Notes: generated from the sequence alone by a model not told the origin. A stretch of DNA of 64,000 nucleotides from Oscillospiraceae bacterium (GCA_015063795.1 SVTL01000009.1:1-64000), one strand, 5' to 3'; shown: positions 51,363 to 59,630, numbered from the stretch's first letter. Numbers and translations: made by a program.

Positions 51363-51533
51363 AATAGGGTCCTCCTTTGAAAAAAGAAAAATTTTTTGTA
51401 CCCGTTTTTGCGGATATCATGCCCATTGTAGCATAAGCGGACGAGTTTGTCAAGGCTAACTGAAAAAAAGCGGAGAAGATCAGCAAAAAAGGCAAAGAGA
51501 AATCGTCCTCGTCAGCAAACAGCTGAGGCATGA

Positions 51534-51666
51534 AGGCTCCCCTTTTTGAAAGGGGAGCTCCCGACGAAGTCGGGTGAGGGGATAGAAAAAAACCGCTTTG
51601 CGGATACGGAAACGATCCCCTCCGTCACGCTGCGCGTGCCACCTCCCCTTTACGAAAGGGGAGGCT
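51534..51666. mobile_element. Gene-less inverted-repeat element related to the DUF559 element
   Basis: The left end AGGCTCCCCTTTTTGAAAGGGG with a CCGAC-gaa-GTCGG hairpin and GTGAGGGGAT faces a right end GATCCCCTCCGTCACGCTGC, GCGTGCCACCTCCCC and TTTACGAAAGGGGAGGCT. The right end is nearly the same as the left end of the element at 162. Only 28 bp lie between the ends, so this is a MITE-like form without DUF559. Confidence 0.7.
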
Positions 51667-51809
51667 ATCGGTAAGGCGTTCGCGGACGTGAAACCCGTAG
51701 GGCGCTCGTCTTGCTGATCGCCGTGAAGGCGAGGGGAATTGTCCGTATCGCAAAAAAACGAAAAAAAACGAGACTTCCCTTGTCAAAGAAGCCTCGCGTT
51801 TTTGTTTTT

Positions 51810-52619
51810 TTACCGTTCTTTTTTGTGAATGATCTTTCTCGGGCACTTGGACACGCAGACGCTGCAGCCGGTGCACTTGTCGTAATCGATGACCGCGCGT
51901 CCGTTTTCCACGTGGATGGCGTCAAACGGGCAGTTTTTCTCGCAGATACGGCAGCTGATGCAGCCCACCGAGCATTGCTGGTTGGTGGTTTTCGCGTCCG
52001 AGACCGACATACAGCCCACCCAGCAGACAGCGTCATAGGGGATGAGACGGATGATGCCCTTGGGGCAGGCCTTCACGCAGGCGCCGCAGCCGGTACACTT
52101 GTGGTAATCCACCTTGGCCAGCCCGTTTTCGAGGGAGATGGCATGGAACGCGCACTTGCTCACGCAGGTCCCGAAGCCGATGCAGCCGTTGAGACAGAGC
52201 TTGGTCCCGCCGCCCAGCTGGGTAGCGGCAACGCAGTCGGACGCGCCGTCGTAGGCATATTTGAAGCGTGCGGTGGACAGATCGCCGCTGCACATGACCT
52301 GCGCGCGCTTGCGGACCGTCCTGGCCGGGGGCTCTTGCCCCAGAATGGCGGCGATATCGACCGCGGTCTGATGGGGGGAGGCGGTGCAGGCGGCAGGGGA
52401 GGCTTCGCCTTTGACGATGGCCTCAGCCAGCTGAGCGCAGCCCACATAGCCGCAGCCGCCGCAGTTGGCGCCGGGGAGACAGGCAAGGACCTGCTCGGCG
52501 CGCTCGTCCTTTTTCACCTCAAAGACCTTGGAGGCGACCGCCAGCAGAAGCCCGAACAAAAGCCCGAGGGCAGCGAAGCAGGCGCAGGCGATGAGGATGG
52601 TTTGAAGCGTGGGATTCAT
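51810..52619 (-). CDS. rnfB: Rnf complex subunit B (iron-sulfur)
   Basis: The 269-residue protein has an N-terminal membrane helix, the Rnf 4Fe-4S motif CLPGANCGGCGYVGC, and further clusters CTGCGACVKACPKG, CISCRICEKNCPFDA and CTGCSVCVSKCPRK at the end. RnfB probably takes electrons from ferredoxin and passes them into the complex, which drives Na+ or H+ export while reducing NAD+. AAAGGTAGGACG precedes the ATG. It is the last gene of the rnfCDGEAB series. Confidence 0.95.
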   Translation of the reverse strand: MNPTLQTILIACACFAALGLLFGLLLAVASKVFEVKKDERAEQVLACLPGANCGGCGYVGCAQLAEAIVKGEASPAACTASPHQTAVDIAAILGQEPPARTVRKRAQVMCSGDLSTARFKYAYDGASDCVAATQLGGGTKLCLNGCIGFGTCVSKCAFHAISLENGLAKVDYHKCTGCGACVKACPKGIIRLIPYDAVCWVGCMSVSDAKTTNQQCSVGCISCRICEKNCPFDAIHVENGRAVIDYDKCTGCSVCVSKCPRKIIHKKER

Positions 52620-52646
52620 ATGTAACGTCCTACCTTTCTGCCGCGA

Positions 52647-53234
52647 TCAGAGGCTCATGCCCGAGAAGCCGGCGAAGGCCATCGCGCACAGACCGGCGGT
52701 GATCAGCGCGAGGGGCATCCCCTTGAACGAATCGGGGGGAGAGGCGAGACGCAGACGCTCGCGCACGCCCGCGAAGATGACGATGGCCAGCGTAAAGCCC
52801 AGCGCGGCGGAGAAGCCGAAGACCACCGATTCGAGGAAGCTCCTTTGATACTGCACGTTCAGCAGGCAGGCGCCGAGAACGGCACAGTTGGTGGTGATGA
52901 GGGGGAGATAGATGCCCAAAGCGGTGTAAAGCGCGGGGACGAAGCGGCGCAGGAACATCTCAATGAACTGCACCAGCGAGGCGATCACAAGGATAAAGGC
53001 GATGGTTTTGGTGTATTCGAGAGAGAAGGGGACGAGGAGGAAGTGGTAAACGGCGTAGGTCGCGCCGCTGGCCAGCGTCATGACGAACATGACCGAAAAT
53101 CCCATGCCCAAAGCGGTGGAAGGCTTTTCGGAAACGCCGAGGAAGGGGCAGATGCCCATAAAGCGGGAGAAGATGAAGTTTTCGACCAGAACGGCCGAGA
53201 GCATCAGCAGAAACAGAGAAAACAGACCGTCCAT
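52647..53234 (-). CDS. rnfA: Rnf complex subunit A
   Basis: The 195-residue protein has six membrane helices typical of RnfA/NqrE. Motifs are VENFIFSRFMGICPFLGVSE, with the Cys that helps bind the membrane [2Fe-2S] cluster, and LPLITTNCAVLGACLLN, with its partner Cys. Its ribosome-binding site (GGGAGGTGG) lies within the last codons of rnfE, and the start is immediately adjacent to the rnfE stop. This indicates coupled translation. Confidence 0.95.
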   Translation of the reverse strand: MDGLFSLFLLMLSAVLVENFIFSRFMGICPFLGVSEKPSTALGMGFSVMFVMTLASGATYAVYHFLLVPFSLEYTKTIAFILVIASLVQFIEMFLRRFVPALYTALGIYLPLITTNCAVLGACLLNVQYQRSFLESVVFGFSAALGFTLAIVIFAGVRERLRLASPPDSFKGMPLALITAGLCAMAFAGFSGMSL

Positions 53235-53858
53235 TTATTCCACCTCCCGATTGGGCTTGCGATTCTTGAGAAAGCGCACCGCCGCCAGCAGACAGCCCAG
53301 CGTGAGGAAAGCGCCGCTGGGGAGAACGAAGATCAGCATCGGCTGGAAGGAAGCACCGAACAGAGCCTTTCCGAACAGCGTACCGCTGCCCAGCACCTCG
53401 CGGATCGCGCCCAGCACAAACAGCGCCAGCGTGAAGCCGATGCCCGAGGCAAAGCCGTCAACGGCGGAGGGAATGGGGGCGTGCTTGGAGGCAAAGGCCT
53501 CGGCGCGGGCGAGGATGATGCAGTTGACCACGATCAGGGGGATAAAGAGCCCCAGCGAAGCGTCCAGAGCGGGGAAGAACGCCTTGACCAGCAGCTCAAC
53601 GGCGCTGACAAAGCCCGAGATCACCACGATGTAAGCGGCGATGCGGACCTCTTTCGGGATGAATTTCCGCAGCAGGGAAATGAAGACGTTGGAGCAGATG
53701 AGCACCAGCGTGGTGGTCAGACCCATGCCGATGGCGTTGGAGGCCGAGGTGGTGGTGGCCAGAGTGGGGCAGGTGCCCAGCAGCTGGACGAGGATGGGGT
53801 TGTTGTCCAGAATCCCGTCGCGGAGCTGCCTGAGATAAGGTGAGGTTGTTTTGTTCAT
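53235..53858 (-). CDS. rnfE: Rnf complex subunit E
   Basis: The 207-residue protein is an RnfE/NqrD membrane subunit: DNNPILVQLLGTCPTLATTT (with a conserved Cys) and FIPLIVVNCIILARAEAFAS (its partner Cys) alternate with six helices. With RnfA it forms the membrane core holding the iron-sulfur centre. GAGAGGAACAAC precedes the ATG. rnfG is upstream, separated by a 379-bp gap full of repeats, which is long for an rnf operon. Confidence 0.95.
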   Translation of the reverse strand: MNKTTSPYLRQLRDGILDNNPILVQLLGTCPTLATTTSASNAIGMGLTTTLVLICSNVFISLLRKFIPKEVRIAAYIVVISGFVSAVELLVKAFFPALDASLGLFIPLIVVNCIILARAEAFASKHAPIPSAVDGFASGIGFTLALFVLGAIREVLGSGTLFGKALFGASFQPMLIFVLPSGAFLTLGCLLAAVRFLKNRKPNREVE

Positions 53859-53884
53859 GTTGTTCCTCTCGAAATTAGGTCACG

Positions 53885-54000
53885 TCGGCAGCAGCCGACA
53901 TATCGCGTTGGCGAAGCCAACATATCGCATCCGCGAAGCGGATATATCGCATTCGGCGGAGCCGAATATATCGCGTTCGGCGGAGCCGAACAGCTTTTTG
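53885..54000. repeat. Mini-hairpin array inside the rnf operon
   Basis: GTCGGCAGCAGCCGAC, TTGGC-gaa-GCCAA, TCCGC-gaa-GCGGA, TTCGGC-gga-GCCGAA and TTCGGC-gga-GCCGAA are linked by ATATCGC(G/A). It lies between rnfG and rnfE. Confidence 0.85.
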
Positions 54001-54009
54001 CGAGCATAG

Positions 54010-54121
54010 AAGTTTTCGTCTTTCGCCTTTGGCGAAAGCGGTAAACGGTTTTTGCACAATTAAACAAGTTTTCGTCTTTTTCGAAGAAAAAGTTGTGTCG
54101 CTCCGACACAAAGAAAACTTG
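54010..54121. repeat. Three-way-junction repeats, copies E (partial) and F
   Basis: Copy F (54065-54121) has outer arms CAAGTTTTC and GAAAACTTG and two hairpins, CTTTTTC-gaa-GAAAAAG and TGTGTCG-ctc-CGACACA. Partial copy E (from 54010) keeps AAGTTTTC and CTTTCGCC-ttt-GGCGAAAG. A further right half, GAGAAAACTTGTTAGGG, lies at about 54175-54193 before the rnfG stop. Confidence 0.75.
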
Positions 54122-54237
54122 CTTGGGTATCCCGCTGAAAAACGATTGTGTCTTGCTTCACGATGCCCATTAACACCGAGAAAACTTGTTAGGGCGCCGC
54201 TGAATGAGCGATCGCTGTTTGATTCACGCGCCCGTTC

Positions 54238-55368
54238 TTATGCGTTTTCGCCGGATTCCTCGGTCTCGTAGTCGCTGAAGTCCTCCTCGGTTTCGGGCGA
54301 TTCGGTTTGCTCGGTGTCGGAGGTGGTATCAGACGATTCGGGGGAGGCATCAGAGCCTTCGCCCTCGGTGGAATCGGTGGAATCGGCGGTATCGGTGGAA
54401 TCGGCGGTATCGGTCGGCTCGGTCGTGTCAGCCGGCTCGGTTGTGTCGGAAGGCTCGGTTGTGTCGAACGGATCGGAGGGGGCGGACGGCTCGGGCGAAT
54501 CGGTCTGTTCGCTTGATTGAGACGTGTCCTCGCTGGGAGCGACGGGCTTTTCCTCGCCGTCGGTCGGCTTGCTCTCGTCTTCCTCGCCGCTTTGATTGGG
54601 ATCGGACGGCTCCTTGCTTTGCTCGGGCGAGTCGGAGTCCTCCTCTTCGCTCGATGCGCTTGACTCGGTGGTCTCGCGGATGACGATGTCGGTCACGGCG
54701 ATGGTCTCGGTGAGGAAGGGGACGGTGTTTGGCGTCGGAGCAGTGGATTCGGCATCGGGGGAAGAAGTCTGCTCGGGGACGTTGACCGCCTCGGTCTGCT
54801 CGGGCGCGGCGGTTTCGGGGAGGGGGGAGGTGCCAAGCGACTGCCCGATCAGCGCCAGCGCGGCAGAAACGGCCTCATGGACCGCCTTGGAGGTGACGGT
54901 CGCGCCCGAAACGGCGTGGATCTCTTTACCCAGCGTGACTGAGCCGCTCTTGCCGATGTATGCGGACAGATGGGACGGATCGGCCGCCTTCGAGCCGATG
55001 CCGGGCGTTTCGGACATGGCGGTGATCTGCACGCCGATGCAGGCGCCCTTCGCATCGGTGCCCACCATCAGCGAGACGGTGTCCTTAAAGCCGATGGACG
55101 AGGCCTTGGCGCAGTAGCCGAGAAGCGAGCCGCCCTGCTCGATGCGGAAGAGGGCGGAGACGTTGGACGAGGCGGGGAAGTCCACCTCAATGGGGGCATC
55201 GCATTCGCCGAAAATCGAGGCGATGGCCGAACGATCCTGCTCGGCGAGGTTTTGCGCGATGCGCTCCTCGGTGACGGCATTGACCGCGGCCAACAGCAGT
55301 CCGACGCAGGCGGCGATCAGCATCAGCGAGCAGCCGACGCGCAGAAAAAACAGGGGATTCTTTTTCAT
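54238..55368 (-). CDS. rnfG: Rnf complex subunit G with long acidic tail
   Basis: The first ~180 residues are normal RnfG: an N-terminal membrane helix (VGCSLMLIAACVGLLLAAV) and an FMN-binding domain with ITAMSETPGIGSKA and SGATVTSKAV, where the Thr of SGAT carries covalent FMN. The remaining ~195 residues are a low-complexity Ser/Thr/Glu/Asp/Pro tail with TEPSDTTEPADTTEP-type repeats. RnfG usually ends near residue 200, so the protein is nearly doubled. The tail should be extracellular. AAAGGACC precedes the ATG. Its last codons sit next to the repeat-filled gap. Confidence 0.92.
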   Translation of the reverse strand: MKKNPLFFLRVGCSLMLIAACVGLLLAAVNAVTEERIAQNLAEQDRSAIASIFGECDAPIEVDFPASSNVSALFRIEQGGSLLGYCAKASSIGFKDTVSLMVGTDAKGACIGVQITAMSETPGIGSKAADPSHLSAYIGKSGSVTLGKEIHAVSGATVTSKAVHEAVSAALALIGQSLGTSPLPETAAPEQTEAVNVPEQTSSPDAESTAPTPNTVPFLTETIAVTDIVIRETTESSASSEEEDSDSPEQSKEPSDPNQSGEEDESKPTDGEEKPVAPSEDTSQSSEQTDSPEPSAPSDPFDTTEPSDTTEPADTTEPTDTADSTDTADSTDSTEGEGSDASPESSDTTSDTEQTESPETEEDFSDYETEESGENA

Positions 55369-55458
55369 AAAAGGTCCTTTCTGAAGGAAAAAGCGGTGGG
55401 AGTGCGAAACGGACGGCCGCTCAAAAAAACCGTTTTGTCAAGCGGTCAAGCGCTTTTT

Positions 55459-56466
55459 TTACGGCGCTTTGGCTTCGTCCTTTTTCTTTTTCACAAAGCC
55501 GTAGGGCTTGGGACGGGTGAACGAATCGATGTAGAACACGAGAAGGTTCATGATGAGGATGGCGAAGGAAACGCCCTCGGGATAGCCGCCGAAGAAGCGG
55601 ATGAAGACCGTCAGCGCGCCGCAGCCGAAGCCGTAGATCAGCCGGCCGGCGGGGGTGACGGGGGAGGTGGTGTAGTCGGTGGCCATGAACAAAGCTCCCA
55701 GCAGAAGACCGCCCGAGAAGAACTCGGTGAGAGCGAACATCAGCGTGGCGTTTTCGGCCTGGGGGAAGAGGAGGGAGAGCACAAGCACCGTTCCCAGATA
55801 AGCGGTCGGGATCTGCCAGCTGACCACGCGGCGGAGCAGCAGGTAAGCAAAGCCGATCAGCAGCGCGATGGCCGACACCTCGCCGATGCAGCCGCCAACG
55901 CTTCCCACGACCAGGTCAAAGAGGGTGGATTCGGGGAGCTGACCGCCCTTCAGCGCCGCCAGCGGGGTGGCGGAGGAGACCGCATCCACGCTCACAGACA
56001 GCGCAGGCAGACGGTCAAAGGGGGCGGTGAAGGTGTTGAGCATGGCGGGGAAGGAGATGAAGAGGAACACGCGCGCGGCCGCGGCGGGATTGACGATGTT
56101 TTTGCCGATGCCGCCGAAGAGCATCTTGACGATGACAATGGCGAAAAAGCCGCCGAGGATCGGCACCCACAGCGGGACCGAAGCGGGCAGAGAGAGGGCG
56201 AGCAGGATGCCGGTGACCGCCGAGGACAGGTCAAAAACGCGGACGGGCAGCTTCAGCAGCTTTTCATACAGCCACTCGAAGAGCATACAGCTGCCGACGC
56301 TGATCGCGGTGAGCAGCAGAGCGCGCAGACCGAAGACGTAGCAGCCCCACAGCAGCGCAGGCAGCAGCGCGATGCAGACATCGCCCATGATGGAGGCGGT
56401 CGTCACGTGATGGCGGATATGGGGGGAGGGGGAAACGGTCAGCATGGGAGAGGAGGGAGTGTTCAT
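55459..56466 (-). CDS. rnfD: Rnf complex subunit D
   Basis: The 335-residue protein has eight or so membrane helices and RnfD/NqrB motifs: PSPHIRHHVTTASIMGDVCI, VKMLFGGIGKNIVNPAAAAR, VSVDAVSSATPLAALKGG (the SxAT Thr is the likely covalent FMN site) and FMATDYTTSPVTPAGRLIYG. ATG 56466 (MNTPSSPMLTV) is preceded by AGGTAGGA; the ORF-track entry wrongly extends about 195 codons into rnfC. rnfG follows after 90 bp and rnfC precedes it by 236 bp. Confidence 0.93.
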   Translation of the reverse strand: MNTPSSPMLTVSPSPHIRHHVTTASIMGDVCIALLPALLWGCYVFGLRALLLTAISVGSCMLFEWLYEKLLKLPVRVFDLSSAVTGILLALSLPASVPLWVPILGGFFAIVIVKMLFGGIGKNIVNPAAAARVFLFISFPAMLNTFTAPFDRLPALSVSVDAVSSATPLAALKGGQLPESTLFDLVVGSVGGCIGEVSAIALLIGFAYLLLRRVVSWQIPTAYLGTVLVLSLLFPQAENATLMFALTEFFSGGLLLGALFMATDYTTSPVTPAGRLIYGFGCGALTVFIRFFGGYPEGVSFAILIMNLLVFYIDSFTRPKPYGFVKKKKDEAKAP

Positions 56467-56479
56467 GTGTAGATTCCTA

Positions 56480-56702
56480 CCTGAAAATGAATAGTGAATA
56501 GTGAATAGTGAATAATGACCACGGGCGCGTGTGGTGTGCGGAAAAGACGGATAGTTGTTGAAGCGAGCCGACGTGAAAACCGTAGGGCGGGGGCTTGCTC
56601 CCGCCGTTTTCAAGCGAACGAAAGCCGCTTCGCGGCATGAATTGAAATCTTCGATTTCATGAATTGCGCCTGCGGTGCATGAATGGACGCTTCGCGGACC
56701 TG
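56480..56702. repeat. Gap between rnfC and rnfD: GAATAGT repeat and AATTCATG array
   Basis: GAATAGTGAATAGTGAATAGTG (about 56487) is a short tandem run. From about 56585 come GGCGGGGGCTTGCTCCCGCC, CCGC-ttc-GCGG, AAATCTTCGATTT, GCGCCTGCGGTGC and a TTCGCGGA unit with CATGAATTG linkers, which is the AATTCATG class in reverse orientation. No gene is seen. Confidence 0.8.
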
Positions 56703-58004
56703 TTATTTCTTTCTCAGCTTGGCCTTGGCCATGCGGAAATACTGCACCAGCTGAATCTTGGCGGGGCAGACATAGGCGCAGGTGCCGCATTCCATGCAGG
56801 TCTTCACACCAAAGCGCTCGGCGCTCTCCATATCGTCCGCCTTGGCGAAGGAGGCCAGATAATTGGGCATCAGGTGCATGGGGCAGACCTCCACGCAGCG
56901 TCCGCAGCGGATGCAGGCGGGCTCGGTGACGGTCTTCTTTTTCTTGGGGAAGAAGAGGAGCGCGGAGGTGGTTTTGGTCACGGGCATGGACAGGTCCCAG
57001 TGGGCGGCGCCCATCATCGGACCGCCGTTGATGACCTCGCCGATCTCGCACACAGGACCGCCGCAGAAATCCAGCAGATCCTGATAGGGCGTACCGATGG
57101 GGACCAGCAGGTTGGCAGGCTCTTTGATGCAGCCGCCGGAAACGGTGACCACGCGCTCGATCAGGGGGAGACGGTGGGCAACGGCATTGAACACGGCGCG
57201 GACGGTCTCGGCGTTGAAGACCACACAGCCCACGTCGGAGGGGAGAGAGCCTGCGGGCATTTCCTTGCCGGTGATCACGCGGATGATCTGTCTCTCATCG
57301 CCCTGCGGGTACTTGGTCTGCAGCACGCAGATGTCCACAACCCCGCTGTCGCCTGCGGCATCGGCGATGGCATCGGCCGCATCCAGCTTATTGTCCTCGA
57401 TGGCGATGGTGGCCGTGCGCAGACCGAAGGTCTTGAGCAGGATCTTCACGCCGCCGAGAAACTCCTCGGTGTTTTCCAGAAGCAGACGGTGGTTGGCGGT
57501 GATGTAGGGCTCGCACTCCACGCAGTTGACGATCAGGCGGTCAACCTTGCCCAGCGCAGAGGAGATCTTGGCATAGGTGGGGAAGCCCGCGCCGCCCATA
57601 CCGCTGATGCCGGCCTGCTTCACCAGCTCGACCACGTCCTCCGCGGTCAGCTCCTTCAGCGGCTTATCCAGATCGGCGATGGAGGGATCGGGTGTATTTT
57701 GAAAATCGTTTTCGATCACGATCCGGCCGAAGGCCTGCCCGTTGGCGGCAACGGCGTTCTCGATGGCGGTCACCTTCCCGGAGACCGAGGCATGGACCGG
57801 ACAGCCCAGCGCGTTTTCGACGCGTCCGATCACCTGTCCGCGCAGGACGGTATCGCCAACGGCAACCGTCGGCTCGGCAGGCTTTCCGATGTGCTGGGAG
57901 AGCGAGATCGAAACGCTTTTGGGCGGCGTGATGGGACGGATGGGGGAGGAAGCGGCGTCCTTATGTCCGTGCATATGGAAGCCGCCTTTGAAGGTACGGT
58001 ACAA
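56703..58004 (-). CDS. rnfC: Rnf complex subunit C (NADH-oxidising)
   Basis: The 433-residue protein has the RnfC layout: RnfC N-terminal barrel (TFKGGFHMHGHKDAASSPIR; VLRGQVIGRVENALGCPVHA), the NADH/FMN-binding fold (GISGMGGAGFPTYAKISSAL; DRLIVNCVECEPYITANHRL) and two 4Fe-4S clusters (CIRCGRCVEVCPMHLMP; CMECGTCAYVCPAKIQLV). It docks NAD(H). TTG 58004 is the likely start because AAAGGAG stands seven bases before it and LYRTFKGG is the family N-terminus; the ORF-track start is 28 codons too early. It opens the rnfCDGEAB operon. Confidence 0.94.
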   Translation of the reverse strand: MYRTFKGGFHMHGHKDAASSPIRPITPPKSVSISLSQHIGKPAEPTVAVGDTVLRGQVIGRVENALGCPVHASVSGKVTAIENAVAANGQAFGRIVIENDFQNTPDPSIADLDKPLKELTAEDVVELVKQAGISGMGGAGFPTYAKISSALGKVDRLIVNCVECEPYITANHRLLLENTEEFLGGVKILLKTFGLRTATIAIEDNKLDAADAIADAAGDSGVVDICVLQTKYPQGDERQIIRVITGKEMPAGSLPSDVGCVVFNAETVRAVFNAVAHRLPLIERVVTVSGGCIKEPANLLVPIGTPYQDLLDFCGGPVCEIGEVINGGPMMGAAHWDLSMPVTKTTSALLFFPKKKKTVTEPACIRCGRCVEVCPMHLMPNYLASFAKADDMESAERFGVKTCMECGTCAYVCPAKIQLVQYFRMAKAKLRKK

Positions 58005-58322
58005 AACAAAGCTCCTTTCCCTGTCCGGAAAAAGCGGCAGCGGACAGGCGGGAATAAAAAAGGAAAAACGGTCGGACGGAATGTTCAAAAGCGTCGGACC
58101 GAAGGTGTCGGAAGGCTCCGCATGGGTTCAAAAAGCGGAACGGAGCAAAAAACGTCATGAGACTTTCACCTATTGTAACATATTTTCCGTTTCATTGCAA
58201 GAGAAAACGCCGACATTTTATAAAAAGTAAAGATTTTCGGCGGGCGTTTAAAAAAAGGAAAAATTTTTTCGAAAAAGGGGGGATGGTTTTGAGAAAAGCA
58301 GGGAAAAAATTATAAAAAACTC

Positions 58323-58351
58323 TTGCCAAACGCCTGAGAGGATAGTATAAT
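58323..58351 (+). promoter_or_regulatory. Promoter of the gcvH-like operon
   Basis: TTGCCA, 17 bp, TATAAT. The -10 is consensus. It is followed by an ~105-nt leader with two hairpins before the gcvH-like gene. Confidence 0.85.
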
Positions 58352-58358
58352 GGGAATG

Positions 58359-58462
58359 CCTGTACCCTGAAAAAACAGGAAGCTTTCCGCTCTGCCTGCC
58401 AAAGGAGGGCAGGGCATGACGATAGAAGATTCGCTTATACACAGACTAAATGGAGGAACAGT
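58359..58462 (+). promoter_or_regulatory. Structured leader of the gcvH-like gene, class unknown
   Basis: Two hairpins are visible: CCTG-aaaaaa-CAGG (58366-58379) and CCTGCC-aaagga-G-GGCAGG (58395-58413). The second holds the ribosome-binding site of a short upstream ORF in its loop and 3' arm. I compared it by eye with glycine, THF, SAM and TPP riboswitch consensus and found no match. Confidence 0.45.
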
Positions 58463-58511
58463 ATGTACATTCCCGAGGAACTCATGTATACGGAAACACA
58501 CGAATGGGTGA
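58416..58511 (+). CDS. Upstream ORF overlapping the gcvH-like start
   Basis: ATG 58416 opens a 31-codon frame (MTIEDSLIHRLNGGTVCTFP, then RNSCIRKHTNG) with AAAGGAGGG seven bases before it, a better site than many real genes here. It ends 49 nt inside the gcvH-like gene in another frame. Translating it would compete with or alter initiation of the main gene. It could also be chance. Confidence 0.35.
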   Translation: MTIEDSLIHRLNGGTVCTFPRNSCIRKHTNG

Positions 58512-58840
58512 AATTTCTGCGCGGCGGACGCGTGGCGGTCGGTCTGACCGAGTATGCGGTCAAGTCGCTGGGCGAGATCACCTATGTGAGCCTGCCCGAG
58601 GAGGAATACGGTCTTTTGGCCGGAGAATCCTTCGCCGAGCTGGAGTCGGCCGCCGGCTCGCACGATGTATACAGTCCCGTGGACGGCATCGTCTGCGAGG
58701 TGAACGAGATGTTGACCGATTGGCCCGAGCTGATCAACGAATCGCCCTACGATGCGTGGCTGGTCAAGGCCGAGAACGTGACCGAAGGCGATGAGCTGAT
58801 GAGCGCGGCCGAATATGCCGAATATCTGGAAACGCTGTAA
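58463..58840 (+). CDS. GcvH-like protein lacking the lipoyl lysine
   Basis: The 125-residue protein aligns over its whole length with glycine cleavage H protein: YTETHEWVKFLRGGRVAVGL, SLGEITYVSLPEEE, then YSPVDGIVCEVNEMLTDWPE and LINESPYDAWLVKAE. In true H proteins the segment before YSP reads ESVKxxSx, with Lys carrying lipoate; here it is ESAAGSHD, with Ala in that place. It therefore should not shuttle aminomethyl groups. No gcvP or gcvT is present. GGAGG lies six bases before the ATG. It heads a probable operon with rsmD, 38 bp downstream. Confidence 0.88.
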   Translation: MYIPEELMYTETHEWVKFLRGGRVAVGLTEYAVKSLGEITYVSLPEEEYGLLAGESFAELESAAGSHDVYSPVDGIVCEVNEMLTDWPELINESPYDAWLVKAENVTEGDELMSAAEYAEYLETL

Positions 58841-58878
58841 GAACAGCGGAATATCATAAAAAAGAAAGAGAGACATCC

Positions 58879-59445
58879 ATGAGGATCATAACCGGAACAG
58901 CCAGAGGAACCACCCTGCAGACACTGGACGGCGAGGCCACGCGCCCCACGCCCGAGCGTGTGAAGGAAGCGGTTTTCAGCATGATACAGTTTGATATCGA
59001 GGGGCGGCGTGTGCTGGACCTGTTCGGCGGAAGCGGACAGATGGCGCTTGAAGCGCTGAGCCGCGGCGCACGGACGGCGGTGATCGTTGACGAGAGCGCG
59101 GAGGCGGTGAGAGTGATCCGCGAGAACGCGCAGAAAACCAAGCTGTTTTCGGCCTGCCGTCTGATCCGAAGCTCGCACAAGGAGTATCTGCGGGGGGCGA
59201 AGGGGCGCGAGGTGTTTGACATCGTCTTTCTCGATCCGCCCTATGCGGAGGCGGAAACGCTGCGCGAATCGCTGGAGCTGCTGGTGCGGTATGAGCTGCT
59301 GGCGCAAAATGCGCTGGTCATCTGCGAGACCGACCGCAAGGAGCCGATGGAGGCGGAGGGACTGCGTGTGCTGCGCCACAATCGGTATGGCCGCGTGTTC
59401 ATCACCCTGCTGACCAATGCTCCCGAGCAAACCGAAGAAGAATAA
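58879..59445 (+). CDS. rsmD: 16S rRNA (guanine-966-N2)-methyltransferase RsmD
   Basis: The 188-residue protein has MRIITGTARGTTLQTLDG, the TRPTPERVKEAVFSMIQ motif, SAM-binding VLDLFGGSGQMALEALSRGA and the catalytic DIVFLDPPYAE (usually DPPY). It methylates G966 of 16S rRNA. GAAAGAGAGACATCC precedes the ATG. rsmD-coaD pairing is common in Firmicutes and supports the neighbour calls. Confidence 0.95.
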   Translation: MRIITGTARGTTLQTLDGEATRPTPERVKEAVFSMIQFDIEGRRVLDLFGGSGQMALEALSRGARTAVIVDESAEAVRVIRENAQKTKLFSACRLIRSSHKEYLRGAKGREVFDIVFLDPPYAEAETLRESLELLVRYELLAQNALVICETDRKEPMEAEGLRVLRHNRYGRVFITLLTNAPEQTEEE

Positions 59446-59464
59446 GGTCCGCTGCGCATTCTTT

Positions 59465-59630
59465 TTACGTTTGGCGGAACGCCAAACATATCGCGTCTGC
59501 GGAGCAGACATATCGCATTCGGCGAAGCCGAATATATCGCGCCCGCAAAGCGGGCATATCGCGTCGGCAAAGCCGACTATATCGCGCCCGCAAAGCGGGC
59601 ATATCGCGTCGGCAAAGCCGACTATAAAGG
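59465..59630. repeat. Mini-hairpin array with a 44-bp tandem pair
   Basis: TTTGGCGGAACGCCAAA, GTCTGC-gga-GCAGAC, TTCGGC-gaa-GCCGAA, then twice CCCGC-aaa-GCGGG plus GTCGGC-aaa-GCCGAC, with ATATCGCG linkers. The array lies between rsmD and coaD and directly precedes the coaD ribosome-binding site. Confidence 0.88.

Noticed and set aside
56470-57051. N-terminal extension of the rnfD ORF
   Set aside because: It overlaps rnfC in another frame and crosses a repeat-filled gap; rnfD has a clear ATG with AGGTAGGA at 56466.
58352-58462. Glycine riboswitch before the gcvH-like gene
   Set aside because: The aptamer motifs (GGAGAG, GCCGAAGGGGCAA-like and CTCTCAGGCAAA) are absent; only simple hairpins are present.
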